Shown here piece by piece: positions 54,741-63,789 of a DNA stretch of 64,000 nt. Positions within the stretch are counted from its first letter, which is position 1. Each line of letters starts with the position of its first letter. The stretch is taken from positions 1-64,000 of the forward strand of contig NZ_CDCA01000025.1 in assembly GCF_000820185.1 (NCBI RefSeq), written 5' to 3'. The position numbers and the translations under genes are program-made. Origin of the DNA: Aeromonas tecta. Lineage in GTDB: Bacteria; Pseudomonadota; Gammaproteobacteria; Enterobacterales; Aeromonadaceae. Below the pieces are notes generated by a model. The model did no database searches and was not told where the DNA came from. It was given only the letters and a program-made list of their open reading frames with translations.

Positions 54741-55421
54741 ATGCTGACCCTGCGCAACCTCTGCAAAAGCTTCGACAATGGCAGCGAGCGCCTGCCGCTG
54801 TTTCACGGCCTGGATCTCGCCCTCGCCGCCGGTGAAACCTGCCTGCTGCTGGGGCAGAGCGGCTGTGGCAAGTCGACCCTGCTCAACCTGATTGCGGGGC
54901 TGATAGCGCCAGACAGTGGCGAGATCTGGTTGGGGGAGACCCGGCTCGACGCGCAATCGCCGAACGAGCGGGCCCGGCTGCGCGGCCGGCACTTTGGCAT
55001 CGTCTATCAGGACTTCAACCTGCTGCCGACCCTGACGGTGGAAGAGAACCTCTGCCTGCCGCTGGAGATAAACCAGCTGCCGCGCCAGCGCGATCGGGTG
55101 GACGCCCTGCTCGAACGCCTGGGGATAGCGGACAAACGCCAGGCCTGGCCGGAGCAGCTCTCTGGCGGTCAGCGCCAGCGGGTCGCCCTGGCCCGGGCGC
55201 TCATTCACCGACCGACTTGGCTGCTGGCCGATGAGCCCACCGGCAGTCTCGACGAGCACAACGCCGAGCAGGTGATGGCGCTGATGATGGAAGCGGTCAA
55301 GGAGACCGGCGCCGGGCTCTTGCTGGTGAGCCACAACCCGGGCTATGGCGCGCTGGCGGACAGGGTACTGCGGCTCGAAGGAGGCCAATTGGTGGCTCTC
55401 AAGGGCCCTGCCCATGGCTGA
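54741..55421 (+). CDS. ABC transporter ATPase (LolD/AttE-like)
   Basis: A 226-residue ATPase of the MacB/LolD group. It has Walker A GQSGCGKST, Q-loop 'IVYQDFNLLPTLTVEENL', signature LSGGQRQRVALARAL and Walker B WLLADEPTGSLD. It powers the FtsX-type permease encoded 45 bases downstream. The set matches the AttEFGH operons of marine and plant-associated bacteria. Confidence 0.92.
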   Translation: MLTLRNLCKSFDNGSERLPLFHGLDLALAAGETCLLLGQSGCGKSTLLNLIAGLIAPDSGEIWLGETRLDAQSPNERARLRGRHFGIVYQDFNLLPTLTVEENLCLPLEINQLPRQRDRVDALLERLGIADKRQAWPEQLSGGQRQRVALARALIHRPTWLLADEPTGSLDEHNAEQVMALMMEAVKETGAGLLLVSHNPGYGALADRVLRLEGGQLVALKGPAHG

Positions 55422-55466
55422 TCTGATGATGGTCAGGACGGCTGATCCAGCGCAAGGAGCCGAGCC

Positions 55467-57866
55467 TTGCTGCCGCTAAAGGCGCTGCTGCGCCTCTACC
55501 GCGCCCACCCCTGGCTGCTGCTGATGAGCCTGACCGGGCTGATGCTGGGGGTCTCCCTGGTGGTGGCCATCGACTTGCTCAACCACAGCGCCCAGACCAA
55601 CTTCGTCGCCGCCCGCAGCCAGCTGGCAGGAGAGGCGAATTATCGGCTGGCCCCGAGCGGCGGGCTCGATGAGCAGCTCTACGTGAAGCTGGTGCGTAGC
55701 CAACGCGCCCTCGCCGCCCTCCCCCAGGTGCACGCCTGGCTCAAAGACCAGCAGGGCCGCAGCTTTCAGCTGCTCGGCATCGATCTCTTGAACCCGGGCC
55801 CCCTGAGCCCATTGCTGGGCTCAGACAAGAAGCGTGGCAATGACGAGGCATTCTCCCTGGCGCGGGCCGACGGCGTCTGGCTGGCGGCGCCCGAGGCCAA
55901 GCGTCTGGGCTGGGCCGTCGGAGAAACCCGCACCTTTATGCAGGCCGAGCGGACACTCCAGCTGACCCTGGCGGGCACCTTCGAGCCCGGCGCCGTTCCC
56001 ATGGAGCGACTGCTGCTCACCGATCTCGGCATCGCCCAGCCCCTGCTTGGCAAAAACGGGCGGCTGGATCGCATCCTGTTCAAGCTAAGCGAATCTGAAG
56101 CCGCGGCGCTGCAAGCCAAACTGCCCAAACCACTGTGGCTCGAACCCATCAGCCCGGCGCTCGATGCCAGCCAGCTCGGCGACGCCCTGGCGCTGAACCT
56201 CAGCGCCCTCTCCCTGCTCGCCATGGCGGTGGGGTTATTTTTGGTGTTCAACGCCCAGCGCTTCGTGCAGAGCGTACGCCGCCCCCAGCTCGCCCAGCTG
56301 ATAATCCTGGGCATGCCGCCGCGCCGGGTGCTGCTCTGGCTGGGGCTGGAACTGGCGCTCTTGGCCTCTGTCGGTACCCTGCTAGGCCTGGTGCTCGGAG
56401 TGCTGCTCGCCCAAGGCTTGATGGGCCAGCTGACCCAGGCACTGGCCGATCTTTACGGCCCCAACCCCATCGATCTCTTGCGCCTTTCCCCCATAAGCCT
56501 CGCCAAGGCCGCAGCCCTTGGCCTGCTCGGGACGCTCGCCGCCAACCTGCCCGGCTGGTGGGCACTGCTTGCCCAGTCGCCGCTGCAACTACGGGAGGGA
56601 AGTGCTCGCCCCGCCACCCATCCCTGGCGCAGGCGCCTGCTGGCGCTGGTTATCCTGCTTGTCTGCGCCCTCTGCTTGTGGCTGCCCCAAACCGGTTTGC
56701 CCGGCGCCCTGCTGATCGCCGGCGGCTGGCTCTTGGCGATGGCGCTCGCCCTACCGGACGCCCTGTGCTGGCTGCTGGGCCACTTGCGGCGTCGCAGCCG
56801 CGGCCTCACCCTGAGGCTGGGGGTAGCCGAGACCCAATACCACCTGGATCGCACCGCCATCGCGGTGATGGCGCTGCAACTCGCCATCGCCGCCGCCATC
56901 GGCATCGGTGTCATGGTGTCGAGTTTTCGCTCCAGCGTGGAAATCTGGCTGAACCAGCGCCTCGCCGCCGATCTCTATGTGAGCGTCCCCAAGGGCGCGG
57001 CAGGCAACCGGGGCACCCTCGACCAGTCGAACCTGGACGCCATACTCACGAGCCCTGATATCAGCGCGGCGTCACGCCGCTCGGTGCAGCCCGCCCGCTG
57101 GCAGGGGCAACCCATCGAATGGGCGCAGATGGACGCCATCCCCGAGCTCAAAGCCGCCTATCCCCTGCTAAGCGGCCGCTGGCCAGCGGCCCCTGACGAG
57201 GTGCTGGCAAGCGAGCCGCTGACGGTGCGCCTTGGGGTCAAGGTCGGCCAGCGGCTGGAGATCACGGGGGAATCTGGCCCGCGATCGGTGCAGGTCACCG
57301 GCGTCTATCAGGATTACGGCAGCGACAAGGGGCAAGTCTTGCATGTCTTTGAATCGGGGCCTGTGCAGTCCCTTGCGCTCTTTAGCCCACAACCTGAGCG
57401 GCTCGCCGACGCGCTGCGAGCCCAGTTTGGCGAAAAAATTACCCTCCTGCCCGCCCTCACCATCCACGCCGCGGCGCTCAGGGTGTTCGATCAGACTTTT
57501 GTGGTGACCGAGTTGCTGAAATTGCTGATCTTGGGGATCGCCTTTGTCGGCATCGGCTCCGCCTTTATGGTGCTGGGGCTCGCCCGCAAAGCCGAGTTGC
57601 AGACCTTGCAGAGTCTGGGCTTAAGCCCCCACCGCTGCCGCCAGTTACTGGTGTGGCAGGGGGCGGGATTGGGGCTGCTCACCGCCCTGCTCGCCCTGCC
57701 GGTGGGCTATGGCCTGGCCTGGGTGCTCATCGAAGTGGTCAACCCCCGCGCCTTCGGCTGGCGGTTGGCATTCGAAGCCGCCCCCACTCACGCCATCACG
57801 GCGCTGCTGCTAGCGCCCATCTGCGGGGCCCTGGCCTCCTGGTTTGCTGCAAGGAGGGTGGTATGA
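55467..57866 (+). CDS. FtsX-type ABC permease (AttFG-like)
   Basis: A 799-residue permease with two FtsX units. There is an N-terminal helix, a periplasmic domain (about 45-240), three helices (about 250-370), a helix pair, a second periplasmic domain (about 500-690) and three closing helices. It starts at TTG 55467, with AAGGAG seven bases upstream; the next Met would remove most of the first helix. Such transporters usually extrude lipids or lipoproteins. Its last four bases overlap the next gene (ATGA). Confidence 0.88.
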   Translation: MLPLKALLRLYRAHPWLLLMSLTGLMLGVSLVVAIDLLNHSAQTNFVAARSQLAGEANYRLAPSGGLDEQLYVKLVRSQRALAALPQVHAWLKDQQGRSFQLLGIDLLNPGPLSPLLGSDKKRGNDEAFSLARADGVWLAAPEAKRLGWAVGETRTFMQAERTLQLTLAGTFEPGAVPMERLLLTDLGIAQPLLGKNGRLDRILFKLSESEAAALQAKLPKPLWLEPISPALDASQLGDALALNLSALSLLAMAVGLFLVFNAQRFVQSVRRPQLAQLIILGMPPRRVLLWLGLELALLASVGTLLGLVLGVLLAQGLMGQLTQALADLYGPNPIDLLRLSPISLAKAAALGLLGTLAANLPGWWALLAQSPLQLREGSARPATHPWRRRLLALVILLVCALCLWLPQTGLPGALLIAGGWLLAMALALPDALCWLLGHLRRRSRGLTLRLGVAETQYHLDRTAIAVMALQLAIAAAIGIGVMVSSFRSSVEIWLNQRLAADLYVSVPKGAAGNRGTLDQSNLDAILTSPDISAASRRSVQPARWQGQPIEWAQMDAIPELKAAYPLLSGRWPAAPDEVLASEPLTVRLGVKVGQRLEITGESGPRSVQVTGVYQDYGSDKGQVLHVFESGPVQSLALFSPQPERLADALRAQFGEKITLLPALTIHAAALRVFDQTFVVTELLKLLILGIAFVGIGSAFMVLGLARKAELQTLQSLGLSPHRCRQLLVWQGAGLGLLTALLALPVGYGLAWVLIEVVNPRAFGWRLAFEAAPTHAITALLLAPICGALASWFAARRVV

Positions 57867-59020
57867 AGCGCTCACTACGTACCAACCTGCTGGCCGCCCT
57901 GCTGACCGTGTTGGGCGTAAGCGTGCAGGCCCAGGATCTCGGCGCCGTGCTGGGCAGTGGTGGCGATCAGTTTAAAAAGGCACAGCAGGGGCAGACAATA
58001 AACTTGCCCGCAGATCACGCGGCCCACCCGGACTATCGATCCGAGTGGTGGTATCTCACCGGCAACCTTAAAGATGAGCAGGGGCGCGAATACGGCCTGC
58101 AGTGGACCCTGTTTCGCCAGGGGGTCGAGTGGCAAATAGTTGATAAGCCGGGAGCTGGCAGGCAGAACGTTGATAGGCAGACAATGGATAAAGAAGGTTT
58201 GAAGCGAGAGCAACCACTCGTCAATCCCTGGCTGACTCCCCAGCTCTGGCTGGCGCAATTTGCCATCACGGATCTCGCCACAGGCAAGCATATGCAAGAT
58301 GAGCGCACCAGTCGTCAGGGGCCGGGTCTGGCGGGCGCCAGCCAGGGCGAGTATTGGCTAAGGGAGTGGGCACTACAATCCCAAGGGACGGCGCTCTTTC
58401 CGGCGCGCCTCAACGTCGATAGCGCCATCGCTCAGCTGGAACTTCGAGTGAGCAATCGCAAACCCGCCGTGCTGCAAGGCAAAGCCGGTTACAGCGAGAA
58501 GAGCCCGGGTAACGCCTCGTTTTACTACTCCTTCCCTCGCCTTAGCTTAAACGGCACTCTGACCCTGGACGGGGAGACCCGTAAAGTCAGCGGCCAGGGC
58601 TGGTTCGATCACGAGTGGAGCAGCTCGGTGCTGGCGGATTGGCAGGCGGGCTGGGACTGGTTCTCACTGCAATTAAATGATGGTCGCGAGCTGATGCTGT
58701 TTCGCCTTCGCACCAAAGCTGGCCGCGCCAATCCCGAAAACCAGCCCGAGAACCGCTACGGCATCCTGATTGAACGCGATGGCAGCAGCCGGGTGTTAAG
58801 CCCTGATCAAATCCGCCTTACTCCGGGCAAGACCTGGCGCGGCCCCAAGGGCCAACCCTACCCCATCGAATGGCAGTTGAAGGCCGCAGACTTGAACCTC
58901 CGCATCCGTGCCCGCCAGCCGGATCAGGCCATGACGGGCCGCTTTGATTACTGGGAGGGAGCCGTGACTGTGGAGGGAGATGCAACAGGGCTGGGCTATC
59001 TGGAGATGACGGGGTATTAA
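57863..59020 (+). CDS. AttH/CrtC lipocalin-like exported protein
   Basis: A 385-residue protein with a signal peptide (cleavage near VQA-Q) and two lipocalin-like halves of the AttH/CrtC family. 'HPDYRSEWWYLTGNLKDEQGREYGLQWTLFR' and 'GQGWFDHEWSS' are its hallmarks. Related domains hydrate carotenoids, but in this ABC operon it more likely binds a lipid. ATG 57863 overlaps the permease stop; the long upstream frame from 57653 is in the permease gene. Confidence 0.9.
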   Translation: MKRSLRTNLLAALLTVLGVSVQAQDLGAVLGSGGDQFKKAQQGQTINLPADHAAHPDYRSEWWYLTGNLKDEQGREYGLQWTLFRQGVEWQIVDKPGAGRQNVDRQTMDKEGLKREQPLVNPWLTPQLWLAQFAITDLATGKHMQDERTSRQGPGLAGASQGEYWLREWALQSQGTALFPARLNVDSAIAQLELRVSNRKPAVLQGKAGYSEKSPGNASFYYSFPRLSLNGTLTLDGETRKVSGQGWFDHEWSSSVLADWQAGWDWFSLQLNDGRELMLFRLRTKAGRANPENQPENRYGILIERDGSSRVLSPDQIRLTPGKTWRGPKGQPYPIEWQLKAADLNLRIRARQPDQAMTGRFDYWEGAVTVEGDATGLGYLEMTGY

Positions 59021-59254
59021 TCGCCTTGAAATCTGATCGGCTTCAAAAAATCATTCAAATTCCATGTGCTGGGTGAATTTTTACTCAGCAGATAGATAGA
59101 TGCTTGATAACATCCCAATTTGGCCCCTTTGGGGCCTTGTTACATATACTTTCTATTATCTGTTTGTAAGACCAAGAAAAACCACGAAAAAACGATTGTA
59201 CTTCGCTAATCACACCTACCGAGTTGGACGTTATACCTATTTATGGAGTATGAG

Positions 59255-60064
59255 ATGGATTGGGTTCCTGCTATTTCAACAACATCCCTGCTAGCTGGTG
59301 CTTTGTGGTTAGCCAGAAATGTCATAGCTACGCGTCTTACGAATTCTGTTCGTCATGAGTATGATGAAAAATTAGCCAATCTAAATTCTGAACTCGTTAA
59401 AAAACAGGAGATCCTAAAAGCTGATTTACGCTCAAAAGAACTACAACTAGAATCACTTAAAACCACTGCATTAACCGGTATTGCACAGCGTCAATCTGCA
59501 CTTTTCGAAAAACAAGTCCAAGCAATAGAAACTCTTTGGTCTCAAATTGTTTATCTTTCCCCAGTTAAAGCCGCAGCTCAAAACCTATCTTTCATAAAAT
59601 TCGACGATGCGGTCAAACACGCATCAGAAGACAAAAAGACCAGAGAAGTGTTCGAAATGTTAGGCGCAAAGGTAGAGCTAACATCTGTAGATACAACGGA
59701 TGCTAATAAAATAAGGCCATTTATCTCTCCTGTAGCATGGGCATACTTTTCCGCATATACAGCTATCTTAGGTCATGCAGCAATAAAAATTCATATGCTT
59801 AAAAATGGTCTAAATTATCCTGAAATTATTAGTACTGAGGGATTAAAGAAAGTAATCGTTACTGCACTACCTCATCAAGAACAGTATGTAGAGAAAGCAA
59901 ATTCAAGTGCATACTATCATCTACTAGATGAATTAGAGTCTCTAATTCTATTAGCATTCAACAATACACTTAACGGTGAGCAAGAAGATCGTTCAACATT
60001 ATTGAAAGCAGCCGAAATAATAAGAGCATCAGAAGGATTAACAAATAATAATAAATTAGATTGA
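59255..60064 (+). CDS. AT-rich orphan: membrane-anchored coiled-coil protein
   Basis: A 269-residue protein with one N-terminal membrane helix ('ISTTSLLAGALWLARNVIATRL') followed by a charged coiled coil (about 30-80) and a helical soluble domain. ATG 59255 is preceded by GGAG at six bases; ATG 59243 adds four residues. The gene is much richer in A+T than its GC-rich neighbours, and so is the DNA on both sides (about 59.03-60.3 kb), which suggests recent acquisition. Helix-plus-coiled-coil proteins of this kind occur in genomic islands. No function is assigned. Confidence 0.75.
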   Translation: MDWVPAISTTSLLAGALWLARNVIATRLTNSVRHEYDEKLANLNSELVKKQEILKADLRSKELQLESLKTTALTGIAQRQSALFEKQVQAIETLWSQIVYLSPVKAAAQNLSFIKFDDAVKHASEDKKTREVFEMLGAKVELTSVDTTDANKIRPFISPVAWAYFSAYTAILGHAAIKIHMLKNGLNYPEIISTEGLKKVIVTALPHQEQYVEKANSSAYYHLLDELESLILLAFNNTLNGEQEDRSTLLKAAEIIRASEGLTNNNKLD

Positions 60065-60376
60065 CATTTAGTTTTTTATATCGTTAAGAAATCGGAGAAC
60101 ACAAATAACATATTTAGTTATAAAGATGAAATCCGATATTAGCGAAAACTTTGATGTAAAAACCAAGGGGTTAATATTTCCATAGAGATATCTTAACTTG
60201 AGTAAAACTGATTCCCCACCTAAATTAATTACCTTTCCGTGCATTCGATTAAGTTACGCAAATTGGGTCGACTTAAGATAGTTCAAACCGGCAATAAATG
60301 GGTTGATAATAATATCATCGTGTTGGACCTCGCTTCGCTCAACCCAACCTACGCCTAACCCTCCCAAGTCAATAAC
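60065..60376. repeat. AT-rich spacer ending in a common palindromic repeat fragment
   Basis: No gene is seen. At 60321-60355 lies a GTTGGACCTCGCTTCGCTC-AACCCAACCTACG segment, a sequence type dispersed in many bacterial genomes. It marks the edge where base composition returns to that of the host genome. Confidence 0.5.
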
Positions 60377-61165
60377 TTAGGCAATGACCACTTGGCTGGA
60401 TATAAACGCCAACGACTGTCGATTGAAGTGCTCCGGCTGCTCCACGTTGCAGACATGGCCGCAGTTTTCGATGATGGCGAGCTGGCTGTAGGGGTCGCGG
60501 GCGACTTGTTCGCGCACCGGGGCAATAAACATATGGTCCTCCTCTCCCATCAAATAAAGGGTCGGGATCGGCAGGGCGCGCTCCTTGAAGTAGCGCATCA
60601 GGGGGTTGACCTCGGTGGCGAGGCGGAACCAGCGTTTGAACTCCTTCTGGCAGAGCTTTCTAGCCTCGCGCACGAACAGGTTGCGGGACTCCTGATGGTG
60701 CTGGCGCGGCATGATGATGAAGGCGAACAGCCGGTAGAGCCACATGTAGGGCAGGATGTGCTGGCCGACCCGGCCGAGCTGCACCAGCGTCTGGGAGCGG
60801 ATGTCGAGCCGCAGTATGGCGCCGCCGAGCACCATGCTCTTGACCCGTTCCGGGCAGAGCTCCGCCAGATGGCGAATGAGAATGGTGCCCAAGGAGATGC
60901 CGACAAAGTGGGCACGGGGAATGCGCAGGTGATCGAGCAGACGCAGTATGTCCTCGGTCACGGCCTTGAAGCTGTAGTGGCCCTTGACCACCTGCTGCAA
61001 CTGGTTGGACTGGCCATGGCCGCGCAAATCCAGCAGCAGCACATTGAAGTGCTCGCGATAGGCGCGCAGTTGCTTGAACCAGATGGAGGAGCTGCCACCG
61101 GCGCCATGCACGAACACCACCCAATCCCGCTCGGGGCTCAGCTCAAAGGTCTTGTGGTACAACAT
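60377..61165 (-). CDS. Alpha/beta-fold hydrolase
   Basis: A 262-residue hydrolase with oxyanion loop HGAGG (20-24), nucleophile elbow GISLG (Ser91), and acid Asp210 in 'GEEDHMF' and His237 in 'NCGHVCN'. The triad is complete. It is cytoplasmic and resembles esterases and BioH-like enzymes; the substrate is unknown. ATG 61165 (MLYHKTFEL) is chosen because the 29 extra residues of the longer frame show no homology. It is divergent from the YjbR gene. Confidence 0.88.
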   Translation of the reverse strand: MLYHKTFELSPERDWVVFVHGAGGSSSIWFKQLRAYREHFNVLLLDLRGHGQSNQLQQVVKGHYSFKAVTEDILRLLDHLRIPRAHFVGISLGTILIRHLAELCPERVKSMVLGGAILRLDIRSQTLVQLGRVGQHILPYMWLYRLFAFIIMPRQHHQESRNLFVREARKLCQKEFKRWFRLATEVNPLMRYFKERALPIPTLYLMGEEDHMFIAPVREQVARDPYSQLAIIENCGHVCNVEQPEHFNRQSLAFISSQVVIA

Positions 61166-61273
61166 CTTATGGGCTCCCGGAGAGTTGGGGGATATACTCG
61201 GCGGGCATATTAACAGAAGGGGCCCCCCGCTGAATATGCTGCCACTTATCATCGGACCAGCATGGAGTCCTGT

Positions 61274-61651
61274 ATGAGCCTTGTATCGTTACGTGAATTT
61301 CTGCTAAGCCAGCCCGGCGCCACCGAAGATACGCCATTCGGCCCGGAGATCCTGGTCTATCGCATCGCCGGCAAGATGTTCGCCCTGGTGGACTGGCAGG
61401 CAGCGCCCCTCACCATCAACCTCAAATGCGAGCCGGAACTCGCGTTGCTGCTGCGGGAGATCCACCCCGAGGTGAAACCGGGCTGGCACATGAACAAGCA
61501 GCACTGGAACACGGTGACCCTGACCGACAATCTCGATGCCGAGCTCTGGCAAGGCTGGATTGAACACTCCTACCAGCGCGTGGTGGCGGGTCTGCCCAAA
61601 GCCAAACGGCCACAGGCCTCTTCCCACGCATCTTCTCCCATCAAACCATGA
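61274..61651 (+). CDS. MmcQ/YjbR-family DNA-binding-like protein
   Basis: A 125-residue YjbR/CyaY-fold protein. 'FGPEILVYRIAGKMFALVDW', 'INLKCEPELALLLRE' and 'PGWHMNKQHWNTV' are family hallmarks. ATG 61274 has GGAG at six bases; ATG 61262 adds four residues. Function unknown. It overlaps the GNAT gene by four bases (ATGA). Confidence 0.92.
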   Translation: MSLVSLREFLLSQPGATEDTPFGPEILVYRIAGKMFALVDWQAAPLTINLKCEPELALLLREIHPEVKPGWHMNKQHWNTVTLTDNLDAELWQGWIEHSYQRVVAGLPKAKRPQASSHASSPIKP

Positions 61652-62211
61652 GCCTTCCCATGTCTGACTCCTCAGCCCCGCAACCCCTCGACCCCGACAC
61701 CTATCGCATCGTTCCTCTGGATGAGCGCCATATCCCGGCCCTGCTCGCCCTGTTCGAGCAATCGGTGCTACAGTGCGGCCCCGAGCACTACAGCCCCGAG
61801 CAAGTCGAGCGGTGGGCCCAGGGCGCTCGCCATCCTGGCCTCGTCACTCAGCTGCGGGAGCACCACGGCTGGGTGATTGAACTGGTGACAGAGCAAGGGG
61901 ATACGCAGATGGCTGGACAAGATACGGAGCCAACCAGGCCGCTCGGCTTTGTGACCTTGAGCCAGGACGGTCACCTCAGCCTGCTCTATGTGAGCGCGAA
62001 CCATCAGCGGATGGGGCTCGGCAGCCGCTTGCTGGAGACCGCCATGCAGGCCGCCCGGCGCCTGGGGCTGCGCACTCTCACCACGGAGGCGAGCACCTTC
62101 AGCCTGGCGCTGTTTCTGCGCCACGGCTTCGAGCAGACCGGATTGGAAACTGTCGAACGCGGCGGGGTCAGTTTTATCCGCCATCGCCTGCACTGCCGCT
62201 TGCCAAGCTAG
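61648..62211 (+). CDS. GNAT-family N-acetyltransferase
   Basis: A 187-residue acetyltransferase. Motif A 'LLYVSANHQRMGLGSRLLE' has the Q/RxxGxG acetyl-CoA pyrophosphate loop, followed by 'TEASTFSLALFLRHGFEQTG' (motif B). It resembles the YafP group. The substrate is unknown. It is co-transcribed with the YjbR gene. Confidence 0.9.
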   Translation: MSLPMSDSSAPQPLDPDTYRIVPLDERHIPALLALFEQSVLQCGPEHYSPEQVERWAQGARHPGLVTQLREHHGWVIELVTEQGDTQMAGQDTEPTRPLGFVTLSQDGHLSLLYVSANHQRMGLGSRLLETAMQAARRLGLRTLTTEASTFSLALFLRHGFEQTGLETVERGGVSFIRHRLHCRLPS

Positions 62212-62267
62212 GGCCAGCCACTAAAATACCCCCCATTTCCGCATATCAATCAATGAAGGCAGCCAGC

Positions 62268-62603
62268 ATGGTGGTAGAGAGCGAAGGCTATATCGCGCTG
62301 ATAGAGTATCTGGTCGAGAGTCTTGGACTGTTTGAGAGCCAGCAGCAGGGCACGGGCAATCAGACCATCGAGGATCTGGTGAGCAGCCGGGTAGCCGACA
62401 ACCTGATGGCTATCTGTGAGCAGAACCCGCAACTCGATCCCAAGGTGCGCTTCATGATCATGCAGGAAGCCGACGCCGTGGTGGCCGATCTGGAAGAGGT
62501 GCTCTCCGCGGTCTGGCTACGGGCGCCGACCCCGGCCCAGCAAGCCTTCCTCGATGAATTTATCGATCTCATCAAGAACCTGTTCGACAGCGTCATCGGT
62601 TAA
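62268..62603 (+). CDS. DUF3802-like small protein
   Basis: A 111-residue acidic helical protein beginning MVVESEGYIALIEYLVESL, which I recall as the start of the DUF3802 family found in Shewanella, Vibrio and Aeromonas. ATG 62253, five codons upstream, is the alternative start. Function unknown. Confidence 0.65.
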   Translation: MVVESEGYIALIEYLVESLGLFESQQQGTGNQTIEDLVSSRVADNLMAICEQNPQLDPKVRFMIMQEADAVVADLEEVLSAVWLRAPTPAQQAFLDEFIDLIKNLFDSVIG

Positions 62604-62625
62604 GCCGCCAGATATCAATCAGATA

Positions 62626-62655
62626 GGAAAGCGCCGCGCGCTACAGACGCTTTCC
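62626..62655 (+). other. Hairpin downstream of the DUF3802-like gene
   Basis: GGAAAGCG (62626-62633) pairs with CGCTTTCC (62648-62655). No T run follows, so it is at most a Rho-assisted or processing signal. The rest of 62604-62887 holds no gene I can support. Confidence 0.4.
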
Positions 62656-62887
62656 CTGCCGCACCTGCTCTGCCAGATCGTCACCCATGAAAAGGGCCGC
62701 CTCATGGGCAGCCCTGCTTGCTATCATTTTCAATTCATCGCGCTTTTCTAAGTTGAATGAATATCGAGGCAAGAAAATGTGTCTGGTCTAAGCTGCCATC
62801 CGTGGTAGCTACCCTACTTTAGTCAGCTTAAGTCCAATTAAGTTCCCGACCATGACATAAATTTTCAAGATTCTTTTCAATTTGATG

Positions 62888-62915
62888 AAAAGAGCGTCAT
62901 TCAACGCTCTTTTTT
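62888..62915 (-). terminator. Terminator of msrA (bidirectional)
   Basis: AGAGCGT (62891-62897) pairs with ACGCTCT (62904-62910), flanked by A and T runs on both sides. It lies 8 bases beyond the msrA stop. Confidence 0.85.
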
Positions 62916-62922
62916 GTCACAT

Positions 62923-63555
62923 TCAGCGATTCAGGGAGGGCGGCAGACAGACCCCGATCCCGCCCAGTCCGCAATAGCCTTCCGGGTTCTTCTTCAGATA
63001 TTGCTGGTGATAATCCTCGGCGTAATAGAAAGGCGCCAGCGGCAGGATCCGGGTGGTGATGGCGCGCACGTCGCCGCTTGCCATCATGGCCTGCTGGAAG
63101 GCGGCCTGGCTCTGCTGGGCGATGGCTTCCTGACTGTCGTCATCAAAGAAGATCACCGAGCGGTACTGGGTACCCACGTCGCCGCCCTGGCGCATGCCCT
63201 GAGCCGGATCGTGCTGCTCCCAGAACAGCTTGAGCAAGTCGCCGTAGCTGATCACCTTGGGATCGAACACCACCTGCACCGTCTCCGCATGACCGGTCAG
63301 CCCGCTGCATACCTCCTTGTAAGTGGGGTTGGGAGTCAGCCCCCCCTGATAACCGGCGGCGGTGGAGTAGACGCCCGGCACCTGCCAGAACAGACGCTCC
63401 ACACCCCAGAAGCAGCCCATGCCAAACCAGGCTGATTCCATCCCCTCGGGCCAGGGGCCCTGGGTCGGATGACCATTGACCGCATGCTGCTGGCCGATCA
63501 CCAGTGCCTCCCGCCGACCCGGCAGCGCCTCTGCCGGTGAAATAATCTGCTCCAT
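62923..63555 (-). CDS. msrA: Peptide methionine sulfoxide reductase MsrA
   Basis: A 210-residue enzyme (212 in E. coli) that reduces methionine-S-sulfoxide in oxidised proteins, using thioredoxin. The catalytic motif GCFWG (47-51, Cys48) is present, as are '[24 protein letters not shown]' and a Cys near the C-terminus ('[10 protein letters not shown]') for resolution. It has the long N-terminal extension of the E. coli type. It is divergent from argA. Confidence 0.97.
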   Translation of the reverse strand: MEQIISPAEALPGRREALVIGQQHAVNGHPTQGPWPEGMESAWFGMGCFWGVERLFWQVPGVYSTAAGYQGGLTPNPTYKEVCSGLTGHAETVQVVFDPKVISYGDLLKLFWEQHDPAQGMRQGGDVGTQYRSVIFFDDDSQEAIAQQSQAAFQQAMMASGDVRAITTRILPLAPFYYAEDYHQQYLKKNPEGYCGLGGIGVCLPPSLNR

Positions 63556-63725
63556 ATGGCCTGTCCCTGTATAAAACGCGCGGATCGCCGCGACTGACGA
63601 AAAGGAATATCGAAGATAACAGTTTATGGGTCGGGATCAACTTCGCCGCGGCAGCCTGGGGCGATCCCAGTGGCCCCTCGCCTGCAACAAATGACAAAAG
63701 AAAACCGCAAAATCAATACTTAGTC

Positions 63726-63753
63726 TTGATTTGTGAATTTATTTTCATATATT
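63726..63753 (+). promoter_or_regulatory. argA promoter with overlapping ARG box
   Basis: TTGATT (63726-63731), 16 bases, TATATT (63748-63753). The spacer contains TGAATTTATTTTCA (63734-63747), one mismatch from the ArgR consensus TGAATwwwwATTCA. Arginine-bound ArgR there would block polymerase. Confidence 0.65.
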
Positions 63754-63789
63754 GAGCGAATTGCTGTTTTTTTATGGAAGAAGCCTCAA

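Noticed and set aside
59100..59294. A 64-codon frame ahead of the AT-rich orphan gene
   Set aside because: It overlaps the start of the orphan gene in another frame and has no clear ribosome site. It is possible but not supported.
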